DNA of 64,000 nt from Pelecanus crispus. Taxonomy: Eukaryota; Chordata; Aves; Pelecaniformes; Pelecanidae. This document shows, piece after piece, positions 12,976 to 26,293 of this stretch; positions within the stretch are counted from its first letter, which is position 1; the number at the start of each line of letters is the position of its first letter. The stretch lies in the NCBI RefSeq assembly GCF_030463565.1, contig NC_134643.1:43748221-43812220 (forward strand). The letters run 5' to 3'. The notes under the pieces were generated by a model. That model was given only the letters and a program-made list of their open reading frames with translations, was not told where the DNA came from and made no database searches. The position numbers were made by a program, and so were the translations under genes.

Positions 12976-13373
12976 ACAAGTCTTATGAGGAGTGGCTGAG
13001 GGAACTGGGGTTGTTTAGCCTGGAGAAGAGGAGGCTGAGGGGAGACCTTATCGCTCTCTACAACTGCCTGAAAGGAGGTTGTAGTGAGGTGGGTGTTGGT
13101 CTCTTCTCCCAAGTAGTTAGCGATAGGACGAGAGGAAATGGCCTCAAGCTGTGCCAGGGGAGATTTAGATTGGATATTAGGAAAAATTTCTTCACAGAAA
13201 GGGTATTCAGGCATTGGAACAGGCTGCCCAGAGAGGTGGTTGAGTTCCCATACCTGGAAGTGTTCAAAAAACAGGTAGATGTGGCACTCTGGGACATGGT
13301 TTAGTGGACATGGTGGTGTTGGGTTGATGGTTGGACTGATGATCTTAGAGGTCCTTTCCAACCTTAATGATTC
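12976..13373 (+). mobile_element. CR1 LINE 3' fragment
   Basis: Same subfamily as the copy at the left edge. Positions 13011-13304 encode the ORF2 C-terminal tail ([37 protein letters not shown]). The 5' end is truncated near 12976. The 3' end is worn: GGTCCTTTCCAACCTTAATGATTCC, listed here as GGTCCTTTCCAACC then TTAATGATTCC, keeps only one degenerate tail unit. It has diverged at several positions from the left-edge copy. Confidence 0.9.
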
Positions 13374-13447
13374 CTAGTTTTTACTTTCATTAAAAATAAT
13401 CCAGCCACCAAACCAGGAAGCATGAAATTGCTACTCTGCCCTTTACT

Positions 13448-13494
13448 GGTTTAGTGGTGGACTTGGTAGTGTTAGGTCAACGGTTGGACTGGAG
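13448..13494 (+). mobile_element. Short CR1 tail fragment
   Basis: About 47 bp matching the pre-tail segment of the neighbouring CR1 subfamily (TTTAGTGGTGGACTTGGTAG and GGTTGGACTGGA). It lies 75 bp after the previous copy and repeats sequence that copy already has, so it is a separate insertion or a duplicated piece. Confidence 0.7.
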
Positions 13495-16400
13495 GCCAAG
13501 GCCAAAACCTCTGAGTTTGCTGACTTTTCTAGCACCTCGATCCAGCTCTGTGCCACCTGCACAGGCCTCAGCACGAGCACACGAGCATGGTGCTGCGCAC
13601 ACAGGGACGGCCACGCTGCTCTCGTGACCATGCTAACATCCCTGCCCAGCGCGGTGCCCTGCCACGCAGACCGAACCATGGCTGGCACGGCCGGCTGGGT
13701 ATTTCTGCACCGCACTGCACCATGAGCGTGCACCTGCCCGGTACTTCAGGTAAAGGGGAGAGTTAGTTGCCTAGAATGTAAGCAATACATTCTGCCTATA
13801 TTTCTTTTTAGGAGCCTGAGGATGCTCATATGGAGAAAGACGAAGCATATGCCTCCTCCAGCCGGCTCCAGAGGTGACACAGGTCACCCTTAAATGCTGG
13901 CTCAGCTGGGGCACCCGGGGCTCCTCTTCGCACATTTTGGAAGTCACTGCTACCTGTCCCAGCTGGGCTATGCCAGATATTCTGGTTACCACTTGTTCTG
14001 AGCTGCTTGGAGTTCCAAGTCATGTGCAATGGCTCAGGGAAACAGAAGAACAAATATATGGCTGCATCAAGGGAAAGGGACAGGCTCATTAAAACCATTA
14101 CATTTTAAACATTTCACCATACTGCATGCGGAGATCCTTAATATGCAAGGGAGTTTTTCTTGTATTAGAAGGGAAAGGAACATAGGAAATGGTGTCTGCT
14201 TCCTCATTAACATCTTAGTTTTCCTACAGTAGTCATGGGTAAAAGAATAAAATACACAGTATCTGCAATCCTAGTAGAAACAGTTTTCCACACTTTATAA
14301 AAAGATAACTGAGAGACCAAGATGATGTCCAATACATTGTATTTATTTTTTTTTAATGCACAATGATTGCGTCTGCATCCATCTTCAGCTTCCCAGAGAT
14401 TTAAAGCACAGCCTGAAACCTTTACGAATATGAAGCCCACTACTATCTCATGATGAAAAATTAATCACATGGGCATGAAGTGACTTACTCCAGGCTTTGC
14501 AGTAAATCAGTGCCAGCGATGATAAAACCCTGAGGTCTTAACCTCTGCCTCCTCCTCTAGCTGATGTCTTTACCCCATGATATTTAACAGCTATATCTGC
14601 AGAAGACCAACTGTTGGCTAGTTATTTTTAAAAGAAATGAGGTTGCTGTATTACTGTTGCACTAATTATACCAATAGCAGCAAACTAATTATACGGTGAT
14701 ACTGTCCAACTATAAAGCCATCCTGGAAATTTCTGGTAAAGGAAAACTGTTTTAGGAGAATCCAGTTATCACCCGCTCTAAGATATTAATCCTGTGCTGT
14801 TTGTTACTGTTGAAAAGTCCTCAGCCTTCTTTAAATTGAATATTCATATCTGCTATTCTCTATAGAGAATACAAGAGTCTCAATGACTTATATTAAAATA
14901 ATTTTTGAACAGGGTGATTAAAATATACGTGAACAGATAAGTAGTAAGTCAAGACAAATTCTGGCATCTAAGATTTTAACAAAACTTGACAACTCTCAGC
15001 CTTGTGGAAAAAATATGGATAAACAATGGCCAGTGTCACATGGCACATCAAAACAGCGCAAGGGAGGAAAATTAGTGAGGGAAAATACGTGTCACATTAT
15101 GGAAACTAAAGAAAGGTACACACACACACACTTCTTCCTACAGATGTGGGTGTTTTTACGAGTGGAACAAATTTATTCCAAGCTCAAAACTGGAGCATTT
15201 AGAAAGCTCATGATGACACGTGCAATAACATTAGGAGCTGCAGAGGCAGCATTTCAAGGCAGTAGCATTTATTCTACCTTCTGACGTGAACACCCACTCA
15301 TTCTGACAACAGGAATCCAGAGGGAATAATGATGAGAAATTTATTTCTCTGCATTTCGATATAGATTCAGACTGAGCAGTGCCAAAATGTAAAGGTAAAA
15401 GTGTTAAAAAGCTGTACAATTTATGAGACACTAAACACAGTTTGCAGATGCTGCTAGTTCGGGACCCAGTCCTAACCTCAGGCATACACTGTTATAAAAC
15501 TCCAGAAGAAAAAATTCACTGTTTTTCCCCAATGGATCACGGTAATAGATTTCCAAGATATTCAGAGATGCTTGCCACATTTTTATTATAATTTGGTCTT
15601 TGCAGTTAAAATGTTACAGCCAAAGTCAGGCAGTTACTGAATCAATAAAAAGCTTTTAAAATCAGATATTAATCATATTTACAAAACCCTATAGGCTGTA
15701 CAGAATGAATGGCTAAAACTCAAATATGTTAAATACAATAGCAATATAACAATCTATGATCTTGTTTATGCATTTTATTTTAACCATCTTTTTTTTTTTT
15801 TTTTTAAGCGGGGAAAAAAACTGGTATCGATCAGCATCTGCTCCAGTACTAGGTAATTAATTTTACTGGTCTGGTACCCTGTAAATTCAGTATCTTCTGT
15901 TTACAGTGACTTGAATACGTTTGGATTAGAAGTTTGGGGTCTGAATATGCAGAAGCAGAAACCTGCTGTTTTCAGTAGGGACAGACCTTTTTCATGGTCA
16001 TGAGTGTTTGCTATTAAACAAACAAGACACTACCAATAAGAGACTGGTATTTGAGATGCTGGAAATCTATGATTTTTAGAGTAATTGTTTCTCTTGAAGC
16101 TTTTCAGTCTTATGAGAAGTCAGAACTATACAAGAAAATTCATTTTTCCCTACAATTCATAAGGAGGCTAAAAGCACTGAACGCCTGTTATATTTCACTA
16201 TGAAAAATAAGCTTAGAGGTCCTAGACAGGCTTTCTACACTTTAACACAAATCAATTTAATTCATTATCTAAGGCCTAGCAGATGGCAAATTTATCAGAT
16301 GATGATTTATGACTTCAATAAGAGTTTGTACAATTATTTTCAAAGCAGTAAACCCAGCAGCTTCCCATTAGAATCCCGTGCTGTTCAGCGCACGACCTGT

Positions 16401-19355
16401 AACATGACCTTGCGCAGTGCTCCCCAGGCACAAGCAACCACGCAAGCTCAAGCCCAGAACCCCTCTCCACTGAGGCTGGGGAGCAAAACACAGTGTTATT
16501 GATGACTCCAGCCTCTATCTTCTAAGTATCTAAGGTTCAAAGCATGTTCCAGAGGCTCAGGCCACTGAGGGCAAGATGTGCTATCTAAAGAAGTGTAATC
16601 CATACCCAGTAATTTCTGCACCCGCCCCTAGATTCTCTGAGCTTCGGGAACAGAAATGTGAATTGTTATCTCAAGGCTTCTGTCGCAAGTTTACAGCCCA
16701 GACTGCCTTGGGATACGCAGACAGGCTGTCTCCACGGCTCCTAATGCTTTCTGAGGTGGCTACTCTCTTACACCAGCACAGGAGAAAATCAGTTTCGTGG
16801 ATTTTGGTTTTTTTTCAATTTGGCAACTGTCTTTTGCTACTCTTCCAAGGGGAGAGAAGAACTTAATGTCTTCCCTTTGCTACTGCATCTCCAGGGAGGG
16901 ACATGTGGAAGCTGGGGCTGCTTCTTCCCACTCACGTATCTGAGACACTACATTCTTCCTTCTACATGACGGTCCTTTTCTACGCTATAGTCATCATTCA
17001 GCCTTCATCTTTCCCCCTCTCTTCCTTTTGAACTGGGTCTTCTTATCTCCTGTCTTCTCTTATTCTTGTCCCTCCTCTCCACCCACACACACCCATGGAG
17101 TTATTACTGTATTACACTGTCTCATGAGCTCTACAGTCAAGCAGAGAGTAGAAGCAGTGATCCAGTGAAACAAGAGGAGAAAATTTCCTGCTTTCTGCTT
17201 GATTACAGATTGGCTCCTCTTCATAGATCCAAGCCATGTATCTTCTGCAACACTTAGGATTATGGCAAGCTTTTGAAACAGAGGGGAGTCCTAGAACAAA
17301 ATGGTGCTGATAATACTTGCTAATAACCACTAAGGCTTAAAAAGCATCTCACTGAAGAATTCTGCAAGGTGATAAAAATGCCTCAGATTACAGGGAACAT
17401 AATTTCTGATACTTGCTGCATTATAAGCACCGGTTGTTTGGAAACGCCACAAAACCCTTCCACTTCCCTACTTTGCAGCTTGCAAGGTTTACTGAGCTGC
17501 CCAAATTCATCCATAAACACTACAGTAAGCTGAACTGTATCGCATCTAAGCTTGGCACAGTAGGACCCCTCTTATATGTGACTGAGCAGCTTTTGCTTTT
17601 TCAGTACACGTCACCAGAGTGAACCTGGTGAGGAGGAGGCCCAACAGCACGTTATTTCAGAGACCCAGGACAGGAATTAGGGGATTTGGGTTCAGATTTT
17701 TTTTGCTCCCTGGTTCCTATCTCCTTCCAGCTCTTTTAGTAGAGAAGAAGTAGAGAACTGTACTTCCAGCAGTGAAGCAAACAAAGGGATGGCAAAGAAT
17801 CTCAAATAAAAGATCAATCATACAAAACAAAGGGAAAACAAAACACCTTTTCTAATTTGTTTTCTGGAAACAATTGAACCGCTTGGCCAACATTTCCCAG
17901 GTAAGTCACCAGGAAGCAGTTACTCCTTGTAACACTTGTACACACTGTAGTGTGGGGACAGAGTGCATCCAGGCCGAACTACAAGTGCTAAAACCAGAGT
18001 TTTATAATGGGCAGTACTGGCTACTTCTTACTAAAAATTGTCTTTACAGTACCACAGTTATAAACTTTTCTTTTTAGATGTGCCAGTTCTGAAGACAGGT
18101 TTCACACACACAAATTCATCAATCACAAAAGTAAATAAGCTGCCTTTCCTTTTGTTCTATGAATTAAAAAGGCACTAGTCACACTGAAACAACAGATTAC
18201 TTGAAGCTACACATACTAGAAAAGCTGAAAAGTGAGGCAAGGGATGACTGCCTGAGAGCAAGGGCAGAGCTACCCCCGGTACCGACGGGAATGGCAGAAG
18301 CAGCCCTGCCGCAGGGAACCAGTCCTCAGGATTGCATTCCTAAGACCAGTACATTAAAAAACCTTCATGCCAATAAACATCTCCAGTACAGTCAACACTG
18401 ATAACAGATTAATTTTTTTGCAGCACTATGTAACTAGTCTGTACTTTTTTCAGTACTGCATAGGTAATCAAGAGCCTCAGAGTATTTCTGCTTTTAGGAA
18501 ACGAATCCCATGCAGTTTATTTGCCCTATGAATATAATCCAGCAGCTTCTACAATGACTTTCATTACTCCAAAAGCCTAAATATAATCCTCATACACGAT
18601 ACCAGACACGCATCAAGTCTAATGTTAAAATCTCAATGGACATGACTCTCATCTGGAGCTGCCTTTTCCTCACATAGAGAAAGAAATCCCTGCCATGTGT
18701 TCACTCTCTGCATTTACATTTTAAGGTAATATTTAATCAGATGCTTTGCCTGGAAAATGAAAACACCCACTGAAAGTAGGTCATGATTATTATCAAAAGA
18801 AAGATCACCATGCTGGATTGTTTTCCTGGGAACCTCAAAATCAGAACAGGCTCGAGATTCTGTTTGGTAAAACATCAGCTTTTTTTAAAATACCTTAAAT
18901 GGAAATATTAGATTTTATAGTGAGCTCTGCTGTAGGTGGCTTAGGATGCAGCCACACAGGAAGCAATATTACTGATGTGCCCTTAATCCCGCACTGAACC
19001 AAAGCCTCAGCGTAACAGTTCTTTTGTCTGCTGGTGATTCCATGAGAAATAAACTGTCTGCTGAACCAGCAGGAATGGTTTCCTATGGAAAACTATTTTG
19101 TATTCTTTTTGCCAGGACTGTTTTTAAAAAGAGTGCACTGCTCTATCTATCACAGGAATAAGCATCGCTTCCAAAGTCTAGTCTTCTATTGAATCATATA
19201 ATAAAGAAGGAGCTACTATATATTAAATCTACTACATTTTTGCTATCATTATTTTTAGTTTTGGAATGCTAAAATTAGAATTCTTATTCCTGGAAGTAAT
19301 TGGTAGTTTAATATTCTCAGAGGGAAGTAGTTTGTATAATCCTAGATCCAAACAT
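13495..19355. other. Intergenic, no gene recognised
   Basis: Positions 13500-13740 are GC-rich with no recognised content. The remainder is mostly AT-rich and contains a short (CA)n run at about 15119-15132 and a poly(T) tract at about 15789-15806. AT-rich patches at 14580-14990 and 15540-15800 contain TAATTA-like and ATATTAAT-like sites and could be conserved non-coding sequence, but I cannot show it. No coding exon was recognised. Confidence 0.5.
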
Positions 19356-19688
19356 CTATCACTTTCTACAACTGCCTGAAAGGAGGTTGTAGCCAGGTGG
19401 TTGTCGGTCTCTTCTCCCAAGTAACAAGCAACAGGACAAGAGGAAATGGCCTCAAGTTGTACCAGGGGAGGTTTATATTGGATATCAGGAAAAATTTCTT
19501 CACTGAAAGGGTTGTCAAGCATTGGAACAGGCTGCCCAGAGAAGTGGTTGAGTCCCCATCCCTGGAGGGATTTAAAAGACGTGTAGACCTGGCACTTAAG
19601 GGACATGGTTTAGTGGTGGACTTGGCACTGTTAGGTTAAGGGTTGGACTCGATGATCTTAAGGGTCTTTTCCAACCTAAATGATTCTA
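19356..19688 (+). mobile_element. CR1 LINE 3' fragment
   Basis: A 5'-truncated CR1 copy starting inside the ORF2 tail (ACAACTGCCTGAAAGGAGG) and ending with GATGATCTTAAGGGTC, TTTTCCAACC and a worn TGATTCTAAATGA tail. Positions 19397-19639 still encode recognisable protein ([24 protein letters not shown]). It belongs to the same subfamily as the copies at 1-474 and 12976-13373. Confidence 0.9.
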
Positions 19689-22600
19689 AATGACGCTTTA
19701 CATTAAATGCTATTGCAAAATTATAATCGTGTTAATTACAGCCAACACATGTCCAAAGCTACTGTTTATGAATTCAGACATTACTCTCTTGATTTGTTCA
19801 GTCTTAATAAATACTACTAATGCAATAAATAGCATAGTAAATAAAACAAGTATTTAATCTTTGGTTTTACTGGTGACAAAAAAAAGTTTCTCAGATTTCA
19901 AGATAATTAAAGAGATTTTTGCAACTGAACACTGAAAAAATTTCTCTCTTAACATGAGATTTAAAAGAACCTCACCAAAAAAGACACAAGGGGTCAGATT
20001 AACCTAAACAAGCATAAAAATAAATTTAGTAAACAAAAATGGAAGTCTCTATCACTAATAGCAGATTTGTTACATAACAAAAAGCAAATTAAGTACAGGC
20101 TCAGATGAATGCAATTCTAGTGAAGTCCAAGAGATATATGCCAGTGAAAAATTTAATTTTCCTTAATCTTCTCACGTGGTATGATTAATCACCCATGGAC
20201 TGGTGGACTGTGGACTCTGGAAGATGGCTGTTACAAAGATAACAACAGAAACAATATAAAATTACCAGAGTTATGCCACTATACAGTTATGCTCCTAAAC
20301 AAAATACTGCATTCCCTTACTCCCTCTTGCAAATGTGATCCAGTAGCTTGTGATTTGTGACACAGAAGAGTAATATTCTTTGTTGCGACTGGTTCCTATT
20401 AGCAATGCTCTCCGTATAGCTACCAGAAAGGCTAACAGTCAGTAATCAACTAAGCATGGATGAAAATATAAGGCCATATTAGGGCTGTGTAACTTCTACT
20501 AAAGAAGTTAAGCCATACCCATTTGGTAAACGGGGAGCTGGCATCGCCGGAGATCAACGAGCAGGGCCTGGGAAGGTGCTGAGGGGTGAGCTGCCGGGCT
20601 CAGGCAATGGGGAGAGGCAGCGGGAGGAGCGCCGGGCAACGGAGGCTGTCTTGGTGCGGTCCCAGCACCTGTAACATCTTGTTGAGACTTGACCTCCCCC
20701 CCCAAATCAACAAATAAACCCAGTGTCTCCTTGCCATGTAAAGAGATTGCCATTCTCAAGAGCTGTGTGCAGGATGCAGTTTCAATGTACTCTCACTGTA
20801 TGTTACTATTCATGGGTCTTAAAACCTGGGGTTTTTTAATCTTAAAAAAAGAAGAAACTACCTGCCTGTATATGTGAATCTCCTACCTGACAAATGGGAT
20901 TACCTTGCTTAAAATACACCTACACTCCTTGTGGCTGGGGTGAGTGCCTTTAAAATCTTCTGATGAATTTCATGTGAGGTAGAATACAGCTTTGCTAGGG
21001 GCTGCAGAAAGGAGAGTTAAACATCAAGATTTTTCTGAAACCATTCTTTTATTTTTAGGCTATTACCACCAGTATCCCTGTACTTTACATCGTATTTCGA
21101 GTTTGGACCCGAGTCCACACAAATGCCCACGTGCACGTGACTTTCACGTTGTGTGGAGGCCAATCCATATTTAGAAATATAGAAGTAATAGAATAATAGC
21201 ACAAAATAGAAATAATCTCTGGGAAACAGCGCAAGAAGAAAAACCCATAGGCTTTTACAACCTTAGTGCGTGCCCGTACATACCTCTCCCTGTGGTTTTG
21301 ACCAAGTAAGCATATTCTTCCAAGCTGCCCCAGGTAACCCCTTTGTCCCTGCCACTATGCCAAGATATCACTCTTAGAATCGTCCCCACGTCACCTGTCA
21401 AAGGGCAAGGAACGTTTATACATAGCTTTAAAATTCGGGATAGCTGCACGATGTCATGAAGAACTGCATACCTAAGGCTTAGGTACCAACGAGCAGTGAT
21501 GGCCCGGGTAGGGTGACTTGGTAACCACAGCCTCTGCAATCGGGGGGCAGCTGCTGAAGGTCAAAAATGTCAGCAGAGGAGAAACGGCACCGACAGCCCC
21601 CGAGCCACAGCCCAGAGCGCAGACCGCCGCCGCTCCGCAGGGCTCCAAACAGCCTGTCGCTTAAAGAGTAGGTGGGACAGCAGTGATCCCAAAACATTTT
21701 CTAAGATGAGGTCATGATTACACTTCCAGGCTAATTACTGAAGAAGACTCCTAAAGATAAGAAAGAGCTGAATCCAGCAGTAAATCTGCTTTTCTCCCCA
21801 AAGACAAACTTAGTGCCTTTTTTTTCCTTGAGCCAGCACACATCTCGTAATGCGCTTAGAGTCCACGACTGGAAACCAAACAGCCGTGTCCTGAACAAGC
21901 ATCCACCCCAGCAGCCCAGGACAAAGAAGGGACATTCCTCTCCACGGGAAAGGCATGCCACGTTCTCAGTTCTCCACATAAAACAGGGAATCAGTAGTTT
22001 AAAAGGGAAAACTGATCATTCACAAAATAGGACAGAGAAGTCAATGAAATATAGCCCCTGACTCAATGAGCCTTCAGACTCGAGAGGTTTCACCAGAAAC
22101 AGGTCAGAAAAAGAAGTTTTATGTAATTGCATTTTAGAATTCTCCCTTGTGTCTCTGGCACACAAAAATAAGAGTTTTGTATATCATAAAATTTTTGGAC
22201 TTTCTTCTTCTAAATTATAAGAATGACACAATTTAAATCGAACAGCCAGAAGACTATTCACATTAAAATATTTTCGTTTTAACCTGTTTCAAGGAACTGC
22301 AGTAAATCTGAAAGCGTGCAGATGCACGAATGGTATAAAATACCATGAAATGATACAGTATTCTCTTTATTTTACCTCTATTTAGAGGATACCTAGCTTC
22401 AGAATACAAAAGCCCCTTCTGCAGACAACCCCCACTGCTGCCAGGCTTTGCGCGCTCTGTGCCGCAGTTTTTAGACTACCACGAGGCAAATCATTAATCT
22501 CTGGCCAGCAAGTTGGTCAGCAGTTTGAACAGAGTACGCAGAAACTTGTGCAAGAGCAAAACTGTCTTGGCAGCTCATTACAAAGTTAAAATATAGAACC

Positions 22601-24300
22601 CAGGTGCCTGCTGAAGCGCCAGGGGCTGATAGAAGCTCCCAAGCAGCCCCGAGGCCATCCGGGCAAGCAGGGCACGCAGCTCCGAAACACCAGCTCTTCC
22701 ACAACAGAGATTGCTCTTCGCTCATACTGGACTTGTCGCATTAAGCAGCTACCAAAAGCAAGAATGTGATTTTCTTTCCTCTCCTCCGTGTTTAATTCTC
22801 CCCCACCTCTGCACCCACCAAAAATTATTCTAAAAAAAGAAAAAAAAAAATTACTGTCCCTAGTCCTTCATTAAATAAATCACTCTAGTTTCACTGTTTT
22901 TCATATGCAGATGTCTGTGAGATTGTACTGGTCAGGAAAAAAAAAAATTACAATATTTTATATTACCAAGAATATACATAAACTTTCAACAGGAAGTTGC
23001 AGTCAAACAAAGCATTGCTGCCAAAACACCTGAAACAATTTTGTTAGACAGACTCTTCCAAAGACTGAAAAAGGGAAAGCAACAGCATAAATTAATGAGG
23101 GGGGAAAAAAAGAAAAAAAAAAATCTGATTTCCAGTTTTAATCATCTCAGGTATAGCAGATAAGTATGATTTGTGCTTATGATTTTAAATATCCTCACTA
23201 AGTTTCATTTCATAGCAGATTAAAAAAAAATCCAGTTATTCTAAGTATTATGCAATACTGGCAATGGCACATAGAGAACCAATGCGATATGGTTATCAGC
23301 TGCAGCTGTTCAGTTACTCAAAACCTCCCACACCAAACCAGAATTTTTTAAGACACAACAGAAAAGGAGCTATATTGACATCCAGGTGATACTGAGCTTA
23401 AAGCAAATTGTATTAGGGTGAAAATCCTATGTGGGGAAAAAAAAAAAACCCAAATAAAAAACCTCCCAGAATAAAATCCCAAATGATCGAAGTCTGAGCG
23501 GAAACATTCTCAGGTTTTTCACACAAAACTGCATGTGTAAACTTTTCCCATGATTACACAGCCTTTTATAGTGGTACCACAACTCAATCCAAGACAGTTA
23601 AAATTAATAGTTGTACTCAGTAGTGTCACATAGATTAATTTGCCAGAGCACGTGCTAGCCAGTCACAATATGAAATTATTCTTAATTCTACTTGTTTGAC
23701 TGAAGTGAATTCAATGGAAGATAAAAATGCTGCATCGCCTACCTGGCGAGAAAATTCTTCGTTGGGATACACTGCAGGGGCCTACCCCTGCCTGCCCCAG
23801 CACTGAACAGACTAACAGTTGTGTTTTTCCCCATTATATTAAAAACCACAACATACACAAAAACATTTTTATTTAAAATAACATTCAATCCAGCCTATTA
23901 TGAAGGCTAAAAAAACCCTCTTGCTTTTAATTTGCAAGTTCAGTGGCTCATGTCACACTGACAACTGTTAACATGCCAGGAAAACTAATCACATCTAACT
24001 TGCATAAATACGCAAACCTCCAGAAGAGGCCAAGTTCACCCTTGGCTAGAACGTACACAGGTTCCTCCGCCTGGGGATGGAAAAGGCACCGCAGATATTC
24101 TGCAGTGGAAATCAGCGACACTTTCTCATGTTTGAAACTTCAAGTTTGTGCTGTTCACAAGCCAGTTTTCCACAAATCTCAGCTGGTCAGCCTTTTTCTT
24201 CTTTTTCTTCTAAGAGGAAAGAAGCACGTTAGGTCTCTGGCCCTACAAAGATATCTTGTAGTCTCTAACACTGAATTTTGAGACACATCCATTTGACAAG
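19689..24300. other. Intergenic region downstream of BBS10
   Basis: Mostly AT-rich. Somewhat GC-rich patches lie at about 20530-20680 and 21540-21670. A runs lie at about 22831-22850, 22939-22949, 23105-23123 and 23440-23451. The 112-residue frame at 23943-24281 (+) has no recognised domain. A further AATAAA on the minus strand near 23869 could serve a longer BBS10 transcript. Confidence 0.5.
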
Positions 24301-24332
24301 AAGACACGGGAAAACATGTAATCAAAACATTC

Positions 24333-24338
24333 TTTATT
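24333..24338 (-). terminator. BBS10: BBS10 polyadenylation signal
   Basis: The minus strand reads AATAAA beginning 7 nt after the BBS10 stop codon. A T/GT-rich stretch follows about 15-45 nt further (TTTTGATTACATGTTTTCC, then GTGTCTTCTTG), as expected of a downstream element. If used, the 3' UTR is only about 25-35 nt long. Confidence 0.65.
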
Positions 24339-24345
24339 AATGATT

Positions 24346-26293
24346 TCAGAAGTCATCTTCTGAGTCATTATCCTCAATTTTTTTCAGTGGCCGCTTAACA
24401 CCAATTATTAAATCTATGGAGAGAAGCTCCGTAACACAGTGAAGAACTGAAATGACCAACTGGTATTTGCAATACACTGATTCTAAGCCTTTTTCATTCA
24501 CAGGCAGTGGCTGATTTTTTCTGAGTGCGTTTACAGTTTTGAGATAGAATTTGGCGAAGCTGTTTCGTTCTGTTGTCCCGTGTAAGGACCTGGGAATACT
24601 TAGCAACGCATCAGCAACTACATTAGATACGACAGTTACCTCTGAGTGCTGAAACTGTTTTGCATAGTACTGAATGTAATAATGTAACAGGATTTCAAAG
24701 TAACCTCCTACTGGCAAAACTGATCCTGCTTCTATGAGGGTGTTGGAATAATTCTGTGCAATACTTTCACAACTCTTTTCACGTTTAAATGGCACTATAT
24801 TGCAACTTGTTTTCTCTAGATCTTTGCCAACACCTAGGCGTTCACATGCAGCGACTATATTAGCATTATGTGCTGCTGATACAGCAGTGCTGTAATTCTT
24901 TTGATTGTCCACAAGTAAATCGCTTTCATAGTTCTCGTGCACGTCGCCCTGACGCCCGCATTTTGCATGCGGCTTCTGCGCGTCTCGTGCAGAGCCATCT
25001 CCTTCAGTGGCAAGACTGAATTCTTTGATGTGCGAGATGGGATTTGAGGGTATTTGCAAGTTTGTTTGCCCACATGCTGGATTTTCACTTCCCTGCAAGT
25101 CAGGGTCTACAGTGTGTGTCTCTGTTTCATCCCCCTGCGTTTCCAGTTGTTGTTCAGAAACCTGATTAGTGTTACAAGCAATATTTTCTATTATGAGTTG
25201 CTTCTGAGCAGCCGGAGAACGCCAGCTGCAAGCATCTACAGCTTCATTCTGGCTTTCACCTTCTGCTTTGCATTCCTCCCTCCGATCAACTCTTTTAAAC
25301 AGCTGCTGCAACATGGTAAATGCCCCTTGTAAGGCAGCAGCATGTTGCTCATTAACACCAGCGACCGGCCCACAAAGAATTAGGCAATGGGGCTGAAAGG
25401 CACACACGCTGGTGAGGCCAATGTGAACGCATCTCTCTGAGCCGAGCAGCAAGGGCTGGCAAAACGTTGCCACTGCGGTTTCAGTGATTTCTCTGTGTAG
25501 GTTATCACCAAAAGGCGAGTAAGGCGAGACTCCTGTGATTTCACAGATAAGGGCCACTTCTTCCGAGGATAAGCACTCTACCACAGACACACCGTGTGAT
25601 TTCGCATAGTAGATAACGACGTCGTCTTGCTTCACGCTGGACAGCAACAGTCTAACGCCGTTGCTCCGCAAGTGTTTCATTAAGGCTTCCGTCCTCGTCG
25701 AGACCCAGCGCAGGCAGGCCTCATACCGACCCTCGGAGTCGACGACGAACTCGACGCCGGGGCCCGAGAGGGCGGGCCGGAGGGGCTGGGTGACCAGCAG
25801 GGCCCGCAGCTCCCCGCTCGCCGGGCAGTAGGCCGCGAAGTCCCTGCGGAGGATGAGCCCGGGCAGGATCCTGGAGCTCGCCACGGGCAGGCCGGCCACG
25901 GCGGCGTGCAGCTCCGCGAAGCGGCGGCCGAGGAGGCGCAGCGCCTGCGGGCGGAGGGCGGGGGCGCAGCGGCGGCAGTACTCGCCGCAGAGCCGCGCCA
26001 GGCCGCGCCGCTCGCCGGGGCCCAGCCGGCCGCCCAGGTAGGCCTCCAGCAGCGCCTGCAGCGCGCCCGCCGCCGCCGGCCGCCCGGGCAGAGCCGAGCG
26101 CAGGTGCCCCCGCAGGCCATGCGCCACGGCCCGCTCCAGTATCTGCGCCTCGAAGGCCCGCAGCGCCCGCCGCAGGCCGCCGCCGCCGCCCGCCGCCCGC
26201 AGGCCGCCCAGCACGCCGGCCAGCAGCACCACGAACGTCTTGGCGCCGTCCCCCGTCGCGGCGCGGTGGCCGCAGGCGCAGGCCGCCATCATC
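24346..26293 (-). CDS. BBS10: BBS10 exon 2
   Basis: This single large exon (1948 bp including the TGA stop at 24346-24348) encodes residue 62 (shared) to 710. The acceptor is CCCGCAG ending at 26294. The first 600 bp or so are extremely GC-rich; the rest is ordinary or AT-rich. The long open frame that continues upstream past 26293 is read-through of the GC-rich intron and promoter in a non-coding frame. Confidence 0.95.

Noticed and set aside
23943-24281. A 112-residue plus-strand frame just downstream of BBS10
   Set aside because: No similarity recognised; it lies in or beside the opposite-strand BBS10 3' end.
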